From: Aquatica leii
Lineage: Eukaryota > Arthropoda > Insecta > Coleoptera > Lampyridae
NCBI GenBank assembly: GCA_035610365.1
Contig: CM069439.1
Location: 16,009,533-16,073,532 of the forward strand
DNA: 64,000 bases
Direction of reading: 5' to 3'
The stretch's first letter is position 1; every line of letters begins with the position of its first letter. The position numbers and the translations under genes were made by a program. Below the pieces are notes generated by a model that worked only from the letters and a program-made list of their open reading frames with translations, searched no databases and was not told where the DNA came from. Of this stretch, positions 43,930 through 54,699 are shown one piece after another.

Positions 43930-44833
43930 TTAGCAAAAAAATAATCAATCCTAAAAACCTAGAATGGGGAATCAATACGTTTAAACCCTTTCAGTCTTCA
44001 GGAGCCGATGGAATTTTTCCCATCATGCTGCAACAAGAATTTGCTGCTCTTCGAAACGCAGTATGCGAAATTCTCAGAGCCAGCTTAGAACTTTAGCACA
44101 TACCAAACAGCTGGCGGATTGTTAAGGTGGTATTTATACCAAAACCAGAGAGATTTACGTACAACCAAGCAAAATCCTACAGACCGATCAGCTTAACTTC
44201 TTTCATCTTAAAACTACTTAAAACAATAGTCGACAGGTATATATGGGACGGGGCACTAAAGGCTTCGCCGCTGCACCGAAACCAGTATGCTTACCAATCT
44301 GGAAAATCTTGCGAGTTAGCAATTGACCAACTAGTAAGCAGATGCGAAAATGCAATCCAAATGCATTGGGTGCTTTTCTAGATATTAAAGGAGCATTTGA
44401 CAATACTACCTTCACCTCAACTGCAAGAGCAATGGAGAAAAAAGAAATCACACCTCTAGTCCAAAACTGGATCAACTCAATGCTCAGAAATCGGACGGTA
44501 ACAGCTACTTTGTACGGTAGCACTGTAGGAGCCAAAGTGGCTGGCGGATGCCCACAAGGCGGGGTGCTATCACCCCTACTGTGGTGCCTCGTCATGGACG
44601 GCCTACTACAAAAACTAGAAGACGGCGAGGTATTTGCTTTAGGATACGCCGCCGATCTCACCATTATCATAAACGGGAAGTTTGGGGCAATTGTATCGAA
44701 CATAATGCAAAGTGCACTAAACACCGTCTTAAAATGGTGCAAAAAAGAGGAACTATCAGTGAACACGCGTGAATTCCCGAAAAAAAACCGGGTATATACA
44801 ACGTGCTGCGTGAAGAAACAATCTTATCTATGA
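43930..44833 (+). pseudogene. LINE reverse transcriptase with altered YxDD
   Basis: 44127-44381 gives VFIPKPERFTYNQAKSYRPI and SLTSFILKLLKTIVDRYI (the K--Y-RPISLTS block). 44342-44833 gives GAFLDIKGAFDNTTF with the first catalytic Asp, GGCPQGGVLSPLLWCLVMD, and FALGYAADLTIIINGKFG where the family has YADD. The first Asp of the pair has become Ala, which would abolish polymerisation. Frame changes at about 44380 and 44790. Confidence 0.85.
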
Positions 44834-45324
44834 GATCCGATTTCACAAAAAATTATAACATTTTAAAGAAATTTAAAGTGATAATACCGTCACGAGACGA
44901 GTGGACAAAAAACATTTACGCGGGCGCGGTTAAAGGAACTATGTGGTACACAGATGAAGCCAAAAATCGCAACGGTACCGGAGCAGGAGTATATGGAGGC
45001 AAGTACCATGGGAAGCAATTTTCGCTGACTTTGGGTAAATATGCATCCGCTTTTCAACCTGCTATTGACTGGTGTGTCAGGAACATTATCGACTCGAAAT
45101 CATACACAAATGGGCCGATATCGATCATGTCTGACAGCCAAGCAGCACTAGTGGCGCTAAGATCGCTAGTAATAAAATCCAAACTGATTATGGCATGCAT
45201 AAACAGTCTGGAAATATTGGCAACTCGCCAACCAGTGCAGCTTATCTGGATACCAAAAGACCAGAATGTAAAGGGTAACCTAATGGCGGACGCACTAGCA
45301 AAAAAACACAGAACAGGGACTTGA
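44803..45324 (+). pseudogene. LINE RNase H domain
   Basis: WYTDEAKNRNGTGAGVYGGK carries the first catalytic Asp (normally YTDGSK). GKYASAFQPAIDWCVRNI has lost the expected Glu of QAE. IMSDSQAALVALRS has the SDSQAAL Asp. LIWIPKDQNVKGNLMADALA aligns to the WVPGH-G--GNE-AD block, with His and Glu changed. So the four-residue active site is largely destroyed. The domain distinguishes this LINE as I/LOA-like. Confidence 0.85.
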
Positions 45325-45377
45325 ACCCGTTTTCGGAATCGCATACGAGACCGGTAAAGAAATAATTCGCAACAAAC

Positions 45378-45719
45378 TTGCAGCGGAGCATAAAAAACTA
45401 TAGAAAAACTCTTCAGATAGTTAAACACTCAAATTGCACTATCAAGCATGAGTCGACAAAAATTAAGGAAACTCACGGGACTAATTACAGTGTCCTTAAC
45501 AAACACATGCATAGAATGGAACTGCAAAGTAGACCTCTATGCCGCGGATGCTTGGAGGACCACAAGACTCCGCAGCAGCTGCTGTGCAAATGCGAAGCTT
45601 ATCAAATTCAACGCACAACGATTCTCGGAAAACCAAAGCTAACCGATGATGAGTTGAAAAAATCCTCTTGGAATAAACTTCTGGACTTCATTGACGAAAC
45701 AGAACAGATGAGGGAGTAA
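45378..45719 (+). pseudogene. LINE C-terminal Cys/His region
   Basis: Reads LCRGCLEDHKTPQQLLCKCE, then TILGKPKLTDDELKKSSWNK, then LLDFIDETEQMRE and a stop. The C-x2-C...ETPxHLLCxC pattern (here TPQQLLCKC) is the zinc-knuckle end common after RNase H in these LINEs. The expected His is Gln. Confidence 0.75.
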
Positions 45720-45800
45720 TAAATCAGAGGTGCACAACTGACCAAGAACATCGAAGTGCAGAGGCGCTAGACAAACCCCCTCTAAATAAAAATAAGTAAA

Positions 45801-46239
45801 TAAAAAAAATATATTATTAATGATTCTGTAAAAGAAGTTAGACATATTGGATTTTATAATTTAATATAATGCACCCTAAAAGTTATAGCTTGCAATTTTA
45901 TATTTTTGTTTATTTTGTTTACTTACGCAAATAACCAAATCTGCGAATGTTTTGAATTACTGTACCTATATTACTGTATTATTATATTCTGTTGTTAATT
46001 AATTTTTAAATTACTTATTTTTCTTGAAAAATTAATTGGTACACAATGAGTACCTGTACAATATGTGACATTTACATGAAATTCTATGCTTACATCTCAA
46101 ATAATTAATTCAAGAGAGCGTTACATTGCAACATTTAATTAAAAAGCGTTTATAATTAACAGTGGTTTGTTGCAAATAAAAAATTTGATATATACATACA
46201 TATATATTTTTCTATATCTTTTTGGGCCTCTTTTTTTTA
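45801..46239. other. AT-rich spacer
   Basis: No gene or element recognised; about 80% A+T by eye. Confidence 0.5.
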
Positions 46240-46742
46240 GATGACAGTATGAGTGAGACGAAGAAAAAATGCAGACGATACAGTGTTGGCTATATAAAAT
46301 ATGGCTTTATTCCGTCAGCAGGAAATAATACTTTACCTATGTGTCTTCTATGTAATAAAACGATTCAATAAAACCTAAACTTAAGGAACATTTAATAAAA
46401 ATCCATAGTGACAAAAAAGATAAAGATTTAACGTTTTTTCAAACAATCAAAGAAAAATATTTGAAAACACCGACATTGCAAGAACTCATAGGGACAACAT
46501 CTAAGAGAGATGACGATGAACTGCGTGCTTCTTATAATATTTCTTTAATGATTGCGAAGTCCGGAAAGCCGCACACTATTGGTGAAGAACTTATTCTACC
46601 AGCTGTAAGTGAGGTAATACGCACCGTGTTGCACAAACCAGCTTTCAATATTATAAAAAGAATTCCACTGCGTAATAATACAGTGCGAAAAAAGATCGAT
46701 GAAATTGCTCAGTGTGTAGAAAACTCTTTATGCGACTACTAA
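46240..46742 (+). pseudogene. hAT-type (ZBED5-like) transposase N-terminal fragment
   Basis: MSETKKKCRRYSVGYIKYGF, IPSAGNNTLPMCLLCNKTIQ is the BED zinc-finger region (CLLCNK). After a frame break, KLKEHLIKIHSDKKDKDLTF, FFQTIKEKYLKTPTLQEL and SYNISLMIAKSGKPHTIGEE follow, the last being the conserved opening of the ZBED5/FAM200-like hAT core. It ends at a stop after ENSLCDY (46742). The catalytic RNase H-like core is gone. The hAT end (tttgggaaccactt at 47027) follows after a deletion. Confidence 0.85.
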
Positions 46743-47269
46743 GAAATATCTGAATTAACCAAAGATGTGAAGACATTCTTCACTTGGAAATTCTCGACTG
46801 GGTGTTGAACCCTTTTACAAGTAGTGAAACTCAGAGCACAGGGATACAAATGAAAAACTGACACCAATGTTTAAACAAGGATACGACAACTTTTGGTTAC
46901 AATTTTATATCCGTCAACATTTACCATTAAAACTTAAATTTGTAATTTTTTTATTATGCATTTATGTAGTTTTTCACTCAGGGGTCCGTGGGGAAGTTTT
47001 GACTATGAAAAGTAGACCAAAAGAGTTTGGGAACCACTTATCTAATCTTAAAAAATAGGTTTCTAAGGTTGATTAGAAATAATTTTACAGTTGAACAGGT
47101 TGAAAAACTTCTGTCACTACATAAATGTTATCACTGAGATGTTTTTTTCCTAACTTTAGACCTAATTTTGACGAATAAAACAATGAAATATGAAACAAAA
47201 GAGCAGTATTTACGGTACTAAAATAAAGGCCGTGGTTGAGCTGATATGTAACAGGTTACCAGAAACTTA

Positions 47270-49680
47270 ATAAATCATGAACTTTAGATGGTACCGGTGT
47301 TGAGTTATTTAGAAACAAAATACCACTTGTTCATTTCCGTTGTTTCTTCTAGAGTGGCTATGATTTTTGTGACCGATGCAGTTTTTGGCAACACATACCA
47401 AACAAACCGACTAAAAGTATTTGCTTAGATAAATGTAAATATGTTGGCGTACAACCTAAAGTACCGTACAAAGTTTCAAACAGGTCTATTGAATTAGAAC
47501 TAAAAGCATGTAAAGTATAATTAAATCTGAATTTTTACAACGGTCTTTATAAAACAAAAATAAATATAAAGAGAAAGAAAACAAACAATTTGCTCAAAAT
47601 CATCAATATAACTTATTTGATTGCCAAAGAAGTAAGATATTTTAAAGAAAAAAGAAACATTTCTGAATTAGTTATGCTACCTGCTAAATATAATGAAATT
47701 TTAAGACAATGCCGTTGAAAAATATATCTTGAGTTAAAAAATCCTTTGTGTTAGTTTAACTGAGTTTCCCTATATTTCAAGAAGGTTTGATAGTCTTATT
47801 TGTTTGTATTCAAATTCGATATAAATTTGTGATGATATTAAAAAGTTTGGCAGTTTGTTTTTTATTCTGTATGTTACAACGTCGATATATGTATTCTGTT
47901 TTTATTTAATTTTGTAGTTGAACGTTTCTTTATTATTTAACGGTTTGTTAAGTTTTAGTAGATCAGAAATGTATTTCTTATACTATAACTATAATTTTAA
48001 TTTAGTTTTTAAAACCATAAAAACCATTTTAAATAAATATTTAAGTCCTAAGCCAGTAAAATTTCACGTAAATAAACTCTAAGAGTCTTACTAGAAAACT
48101 TAATAGATAATTTTAAACTTATAGTATTTTAGGTTTCGTTTACTTTTTCCTTCAAATAAAAAAACTACAAAATAATTCCGTAGATTCTTTTGTGTCTTTT
48201 CAATATAGAAAAACTTTTATGTTATTTGACTACATAGAAAAAATACTGGAATCGTTGGTTCAAGCAAAAATTTTTCTAATATATTTAGAGATAACTTCAG
48301 AATTTCAATATAATGTTGAGAGAAAACAAGCAAACTCACTAAATTTGCTATCAACCTTTTCCAACAGTTTTTTTGAAAATGTTTATCGCTGTGCCAGTAT
48401 CGGCGGTATCAGGTAAAGGTTCATTTTAAAACTCAAATGCATTTTGAATAATGCTTATCGTTCATTAATAAATCTTGAATAAAGAAAAGAACGAAGTAAG
48501 AATAGAAACAGCGATGTAAGATTTAACAAAAAAGGTAACATTTAAGAAGAGAAAAGTGAAGCTATTAACGATAAAATTGCAAAGTGGCAGCAAACCAAAA
48601 CAAAAAAGTTAAATAAAGCCATTAAAATACTTGATTCAAGAAGAACAGAGGCAGAGCATTCAAGAATAATTTTTAAAAACTGAAATATTATTCTCGAATC
48701 CAAAAAATAAGGTAGACTAGAAACAACAAAACTAAACCCCAAAAAACCTAAAAAATGTATTCAGATACTTCACTATCCACCGAAGACGTAAGCGAGATAA
48801 CAAACTTGCACTGTAAATTAAAAACTAAAAAAAGCAAAACAGGTCATATTAAAACAAATAAACAATAATAATCAGGATTTTATCTTGTTTTTGGTAGAAT
48901 ATTACAAAAACTGTCTCAAAAATGATAGAAACTAATAAAAAACATATATTATCCAAACGTAAGCAGCTAAGACTTAAACTAAGACATTATCTTGGCTCAT
49001 TGCACATCAAAATTATCCTTGGATAACAAAATACTGCTATACCAATACAGCCATTCTAAACAAAATTCAGTTGTGACGGATTGACTCCAATATTGCCATC
49101 CTTAAGATCTTATAGAATCCGCCAAGAAAGCGATACATCGATACTGTGCGAAATATAGTACCACTGCATTATAATGTGTTGGTTAATCACTTAAACATGT
49201 ATAAAGTCAATAAACTGTGTAAGCTAAAAAGTTTGCTGCTATCAATCCCAAGTTTACCCATATAACTTTAAATTTAAGACTGCTTAAACAAATATACTGT
49301 AGATGTAAGTTTTTGATAACTTTCAAAAGAGACCACTCACTGGAGTTCTACTCAAAACGCTTATTTTAACTGGGCAGTTTGCATATTTCTAAAAGTAAAA
49401 ATGTTGCAATGAAGATTTTCTGGGTTAGCAATCTTATTCATAGAATATGATTTTTTGAACACCATTAATACAGAAACAATAAAAACATTCTGACGTTTTG
49501 GGCTGGTTCCCACTACAAGAGATGGCTTATTGCTGTATACTATAACAACCACAATTATGTTACAATTTTCCATTTTGAATAATTCCCGTGTGGCACGATT
49601 TCTCACAACCTAAGCTTTAGCCGCACGTAGACGTCTTTGGAACCTGAAATAAATTAAATAAGTGCGCCTTGAAATCTCGC
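47270..49680. other. Unit 1 AT-rich segment without recognised gene
   Basis: Contains short frames shared with the other units (for example 48192-48416 and the minus-strand 49361-49606). None has a convincing family match. Lengths and frames shift between units, which argues against constraint. Confidence 0.5.
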
Positions 49681-50110
49681 TTTTATAGACCGGCCTCCGA
49701 TCAATTAAACTGGTTTCCAAATATCCGGTAAGTTATAATAATTATTTCTTCTTCTCTGTGTGCATAAGCAGAACTAAAATAGTTGTCAAAGAAAACGGAA
49801 TTCAGCAGTAAGATCTTTAACAACTCTTGCGCCAAGTTGTTTTTCGGCTACTTGATTTTTTGTCTTCAGAATCGCTGATTACGTGAAAATACCACTATGA
49901 TTCAAAAGGTTAATACAAATTCTTACGCTACTACTGCTTTTTCCAATACATGTACGTACCACCACAAGAGCAATAAATGCTGTACACTCCCTCAGAATGA
50001 ACAGAAATTACGTCTTTCACAGAACTTAAGAATTTAGGAAGAGTAGAAAACTGAGTAATAATGTTGTATTTTGTAAACCAGTTTTATCGATCGGAGGCCA
50101 ATCTATAAAA
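49681..50110. mobile_element. MITE with 38-bp TIRs (unit 1)
   Basis: Left end ttttatagaccggcctccga and right end (inverse) ttttatagattggcctccga, 38 bp with about five mismatches. 430 bp, noncoding. A further inverse copy of the left end, extended by the atatccgg/ccagatat region, lies at 53704-53755, so the left end may also pair with that to delimit a larger ~4.1-kb structure. Confidence 0.7.
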
Positions 50111-50918
50111 AACGTTTAATACCAAAAAAATACTAAAATTCCTCAATTTTACAGGTTCCCTAAAATTCATATACGCTATAAATTCACCTATGACCGAAAC
50201 TCAATTCTGGAGATTTTGTCCAAAAGTTGCTTAATTTAGCGAGAATAATATTTTAAGCGACATAATACCTATTATGGTACTATTGAAACATGTTTGACGT
50301 CTACACATTTTACTTTTCGAGGAATTTACTCACAAACATCAGAAGTTCTTCGCTTTTACATGTTGTTGCTAATATTCTTCTTCTTCTTCTCTAGCCGTTC
50401 TCTATCCTCTGGATATAGGCCTCTATCAAATCTTTCCAGGCATCCCCATTCAGTGCAACCTGATACCAGTTTAGTCCTGCTTTACGTTTGATGTCATCGT
50501 ACCATCGTTGTTGGGGTCTTCCTATGCTCCTTTTTTCTCCCCAAGGTCTCCATCTAGTCACTTTTCCACTCCAGTTATTACTGCTGTTTCTTGCTACGTG
50601 ACTAGCTCAGTTCCATTTAAGGGTACATATTCTTTGTGTTATATCTTGTACCTTTGTGGTGTTCCTTATCCATTCGTTGGTTTTATGGTCCGCTAGCGAA
50701 ACACCTAGCATGTTTCTTCCAATTGCTCTCTGATGAATTTGCAATTTATTTAATATCCTCTTGGTTAGACTCTAAGTTTTACATCCGTAGGTTGCCACTG
50801 GAAGAATATATTCGTTATAAATTTTGGTTTTTAACCTCAGAGATAGTTTGGATTTAAAAATGTGTCGCATTTTCCCGTAAGCTGCCCATCCCAATCGTAT
50901 TCTTCGGTTTATCTCGAG

Positions 50919-51611
50919 CTACTGATTCATTTTACCCATCGTTATTTCTTGTCCTAGATATATATAGGAGTTAACTTTTTCAATGTTTTGAGTTTCTATG
51001 CTTATTGTGTCTCTATCAGTCGGCTCGTTTGTCATGAACTTCGTTTTTGATATGTTCATTTCTAATGCAATCGTTTTTGCTTCTTTGTGTAATTCTGTAA
51101 GCATTATTTGTAAATCTATGTCATTTCTGGCGAATACTACAATATCGTCGGCGAATCTTAAGTTATTGAGGTTTTCTCCTGATATATTGATACCTCTATT
51201 TTCCCAGTGTAGTTTCTTGAATACGTCTTCAAGAACCAGAGTAAATAACTTCGGTGATATTATATCACCTTGTCTTACGCCTCTATTAATGGCCAATTCG
51301 TTAGTATGTTAATGCATTCTCAATTTAATTTTTGATACACCTTGGATTTTCTTAATGACATTGATATACCTTTGGTCTATACTTGCATTTCTCATAGCTC
51401 TTTCTATTGCCCAAAATTCGAAGGTGTCAAACGCTTTTCGAAAGTCAATAAATGCTAGCCACACTTTGATGTCATATTCAGTTACCTTCTCATTCAATAT
51501 TCTGATCGTATGAATATGTTCGACAGTGCTGTAGTTCTTTCTAAAGCCTGCTTGTTCTTTGGCTTGATAGTCGTCAATTTTTTTCTCTAGACGGTTTGTT
51601 ATTATTCTCAT
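50919..51611 (-). pseudogene. RTE-like reverse transcriptase (unit 1)
   Basis: 51611-51309 gives EQAGFRKNYSTVEHIHTIRI and VWLAFIDFRKAFDTFEFWAI (first catalytic Asp). 51296-50919 gives RGVRQGDIISPKLFTLVLED, NNLRFADDIVVFARNDIDLQ (intact FADD) and SYIYLGQEITMGKMNQ. Upstream, 52095-51709 carries ALNQLKNGKSAGEDDILPGM. A 13-bp frame change at about 51300 (after KLRMH) and others break the frame. Confidence 0.85.
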
Positions 51612-52349
51612 AAACAGTTTATATATCTGGGATAGGAGGCTTATAGTCTATAGTTTTCCGGATTCGTTGGGTCCCCTTTTTTTATATCAGAACCACAACG
51701 GCTATCTCTCAGTCATGAGTTATCTCTCCTTCTGCAAGACATTTATTAAAAAGTATTGCTAGTTGTTCGGCAAAATATTCTCCTGATTCTTTCAGCATTC
51801 CTGGCAGTATGTCATCTTCTCCTGCAGATTTTCCGTTTTTCAACTGGTTAAGTGCCTTAGTAATTTCTTCTTTTCTTATATCAGGGAGGTCTTCTGAGCC
51901 AACATTAAGAATTATACTGTCTTCGTTTTTATTTTCTATATTAGCGTCTATCTCTGTTTTTATATCATACAGCTCTTTGTAGTATTTCTCTGTTATGCGC
52001 AGTAAATCTTCTCTGTCTTCTACGATGTTTCCCTGCTTGTCAGTTAGCTTAGTAATTACTCTTTTATGTGTATTTTCCTCTTTAAAGATATTCAAGCCTC
52101 TCTGTTGTAATATTAAATTTTCGATTTATCCTTCCTGATAGTTAATAATATCCTGTTTTGCCATCTTTCTGACTGTTTTATTAATATTTCTGTATTCTTC
52201 TGTATCTCTTTCGCCCCTGTTAATAATCTCTCTCCTTTTTTCCAGCATTTGTTTTGTTACTATGCTCAGCTTTTCAGGTTTGTCCCTTGGTTTCAAGATA
52301 TTATTTGCCAATTCTTTCATTGCTTTTGTTACCCGTTTGTTTATTTGAT

Positions 52350-52980
52350 TTATATCTTTATCGGCTCCTTCTTTATTCGATGGGTTAGTTTGGTTATGAA
52401 TTCTGGTTTTTGTGTCTTTAGGGTACTTGCATCTAGATTCTTTTTGGAAGTATTAAATTTCTTTGCTCTTTCTAGTTTTCCGTTCATAAATATTTTACAC
52501 CTAACCATTCTATGGTCGCTACCTGTCGTGAACGAGTTTAGAACATCTACGTCTTTAATTATGTGCTTCTGTTGTGCCAGCACGAAGTCTATTTCATTTT
52601 TCGTGGTTCCATTTGGACTTAACCATGTCCATTTTTTGTTTGGTCTTTTTTTGTAGAAAGTGTTTATTGCGTATAGTTGTTCTTTTTCTAAAAAATTTAT
52701 TACCATATTGCCTCTTTCAATTCTTGTTCCGTAGTCAAACTTGCCTATATATCTTGAGTATGTGTATCATTCCCTACTTTTGCATTAAAGTCGCCAATGA
52801 CCAGTGTGTATTTTGTTTTGTTCTTATTTAGGCATTGTGTTATTTCATCATAGAGTACTTCCACCTCTTGGTCTTTATGGTTAGTGGCGCATAAATTTGT
52901 ATAACTTTTATGGTTATATTCGCATTAATTTTTAATGTGATATATATCACCCTGTCAGTTTTCGCCTTAAGTATTTGCAA
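52350..52980 (-). pseudogene. RTE-like endonuclease fragment (unit 1)
   Basis: 52706-52350 reads INFLEKEQLYAINTFYKKRP, KWTWLSPNGTTKNEIDFVLA and TTGSDHRMVRCKI: the W-SP-G---EIDF and SDHR blocks of the APE-like endonuclease. Upstream frames carry LVIGDFNAKVG near 52790. The N-terminal NVR and QET blocks are absent. Confidence 0.82.
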
Positions 52981-53045
52981 GTATAGGACCATTCTTTTGT
53001 GCACTAGAACTGCTAATATATTTATGATAAATTTTGAGACAAAAT

Positions 53046-54221
53046 CTTATCCACATTTCATCTAAATTTCAAATGTTGATGCAGATTAACGATTTTTTAT
53101 GTCACTTAAACTCCATTCATCAAAATATTTGTTTTACTGTAGAATTAGAAAGAAACTCTTCTTTACCATTTTGAACGTTTTAGTTACAGTACACTCAGTT
53201 TCTTGAAAGCCTAGTAATACAGATATATATTTAAATTGATATTCTCACTTTCACCCTACTCAGAAATTATCAGTAGTTAATTATTTAGTCCACAGAGATG
53301 ACTAAGTCAACATCAAAATCTTCGAAGTTAATTAAATAATTTAATCAAAGTGTTAGTCTAACTATAGTAGAAAAAGTATTACTCCGGGCAGCAGATTACG
53401 TTTTATTGTCGTCAAAATTACGTACCAGACGTCAATAAGACGTGACAAAGTCGTCATATGAGATCAGTGTGCTGTCTGGGGTACGATCTATTAGAAAGTT
53501 TACTTTTGCAAATCAAAAGTAACAGCGGAAGATAAGGTTGATATACTAAATCAGCAGTAGCGGAGCATATATGCTAGAAACATGAAATTTTGTTTGAGAA
53601 CACTAAGGTTTTGGCTAGTATTTCTAATTACTATGAGTAAAAAATTAAGAAATCTATTAAAATATTTAAAAATAAAATATTAATCGAGATTCTAGTTTTC
53701 TCTTGCCAGATATTTGGAAACTAGTTTTATCCATTGGAGGTCGGTCGCAATCAATTAGTTTATTCGGGGATGTTTAAGATACCCATTGCGAGGTGTGACA
53801 AAACCTTAGCTTGTGAGAAATCGACCACACCGAAATTGTTGTTTTCAGTAGCAAATGCTGCTAGAATAGATTTAACGATTTAAGTATTATATGATATATA
53901 ATATCCTACTCTAAACATGTAAAAGTATGGAAAGGTAGATACTACAAACTAATAAAACTCAATTGATATAAACCTTCATGTTTACATCGTTACAGTACTT
54001 GTAGATATTGGATTTTTTTTTGCTTTTGTTAGATATTGATGAACTCGGTTTCCTTTTGCGAAGTACAACTATAAATATACGATAACAAGTAAATAATAAA
54101 AAAATTATATTGAAAAGAGATTATTATTTTACATGTGCATAGAGGAACGTATAACGAAACAAATTCTGAATGAAATTTCTTTAGAGAAAGACACTTCAGC
54201 GCTTAACTCAAATCGGCATTC
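53046..54221. other. Unit 1 tail, AT-rich
   Basis: No gene. Matches 61086-62689 of unit 2, which is longer by about 395 bp at 61911-62305. Contains the third inverse copy of the MITE end at 53704-53755. Confidence 0.6.
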
Positions 54222-54489
54222 CATTTACCATTAAAAGTTAAATTTGTAATTTTTCTATTATGCATTTATGTAGTTTTTTCACTCAGGGGTCCGTGGGGAA
54301 GTTTTGACTATGAAAAGTGAGTCAAAAGAGTTTGGGAATCACTTATCAAATCTTAAAAAATAGATTTCTAAGGTTGATTAGAAATAATTTTACAGTTGAA
54401 TAGATACAAAAACTTCTGTTACTACAAAAAGTTATTGCTGAGATATTTTTTTCCTAACTTTAGACCCGTTAATAAACCATGAACTTTAG

Positions 54490-54699
54490 ATGGTACCGGT
54501 GTTGAGTAATTTAGAAACAAAATACTACTTGTCCATTTCCGTTGTTTCTTCTAGAGTGGTTACGATTTTTGTGACCGATGCAGTTTTTGGCGACACATAC
54601 CAAACAAACCGACTAAAAGTATTTGTTTCGATAAATGCTAATATGTTGGCGTACAACCTGAAGTCCCGTACAAAGTTTCAAACAGGTCTGTTGAATTAG
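54490..54699 (+). other. Short conserved frame in unit 2, not recognised
   Basis: 69 codons (MVPVLSNLETKYYLSISVVS onward) read identically in unit 2 and unit 3 (62958-63167). In unit 1 (47290-47500) the frame is broken. Identity probably reflects the recent duplication of units 2 and 3, not selection. No family match. Confidence 0.3.

Larger units (their letters stand above)
41830..45800 (+). mobile_element. RNase H-bearing LINE (I/LOA-like), decayed
   Basis: Order: end of ORF1 (ETWRVVNSKPDPKEPNMFCL-like at about 41930-41990), endonuclease (42186-43055), RT (about 43930-44800), RNase H (44800-45323) and a C-terminal Cys/His region (45480-45719), then a 3' end rich in aaataa near 45790. An RNase H domain downstream of the RT separates it from the other LINEs in this window. 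A 142-bp piece between EN and RT is duplicated around a foreign ~330-bp block. Frameshifts and stops throughout. Confidence 0.85.
50371..53045 (-). mobile_element. RTE-like LINE, 5'-truncated (unit 1)
   Basis: Minus-strand non-LTR element: endonuclease pieces (52980-52350), linker, RT (52095-50919), C-terminal block, and a 3' tail of (gaa)n at 50371-50390. The N-terminal part of the endonuclease is missing. It ends with GH-like and GRPQQRWYDDIKRK-type sequence near 50480, the conserved RTE-like C-terminus, and a short microsatellite tail as in RTE elements. The same insertion is at the same place in unit 2, so it predates the tandem duplication. Confidence 0.85.
46918..54221. repeat. Large tandem unit 1 (7.3 kb)
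   Basis: First of three head-to-tail units sharing order and strong similarity throughout. The unit starts at catttaccattaaaa and begins with the 3' hAT end (aggggtccgtgggg, tttgggaaccactt). Contents: ~2.6 kb of AT-rich DNA with short decayed frames, a MITE (49681-50110), a minus-strand LINE (50371-53045), and a ~1-kb AT-rich tail. It retains about 105 bp (around 47165-47270) that units 2 and 3 both lack. Confidence 0.88.

Noticed and set aside
42221..45428. Minus-strand frames opposite the I/LOA-like LINE
   Set aside because: Antisense of recognised LINE domains, without motifs of their own.
49361..49606. 81-codon minus-strand frame repeated at 56589-56834, with VYSNKPSLVV and later KK recalling the piggyBac WxDNKxVxL block
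   Set aside because: Only one loose motif match, no flanking transposase blocks; preservation in both units follows from their recent duplication.
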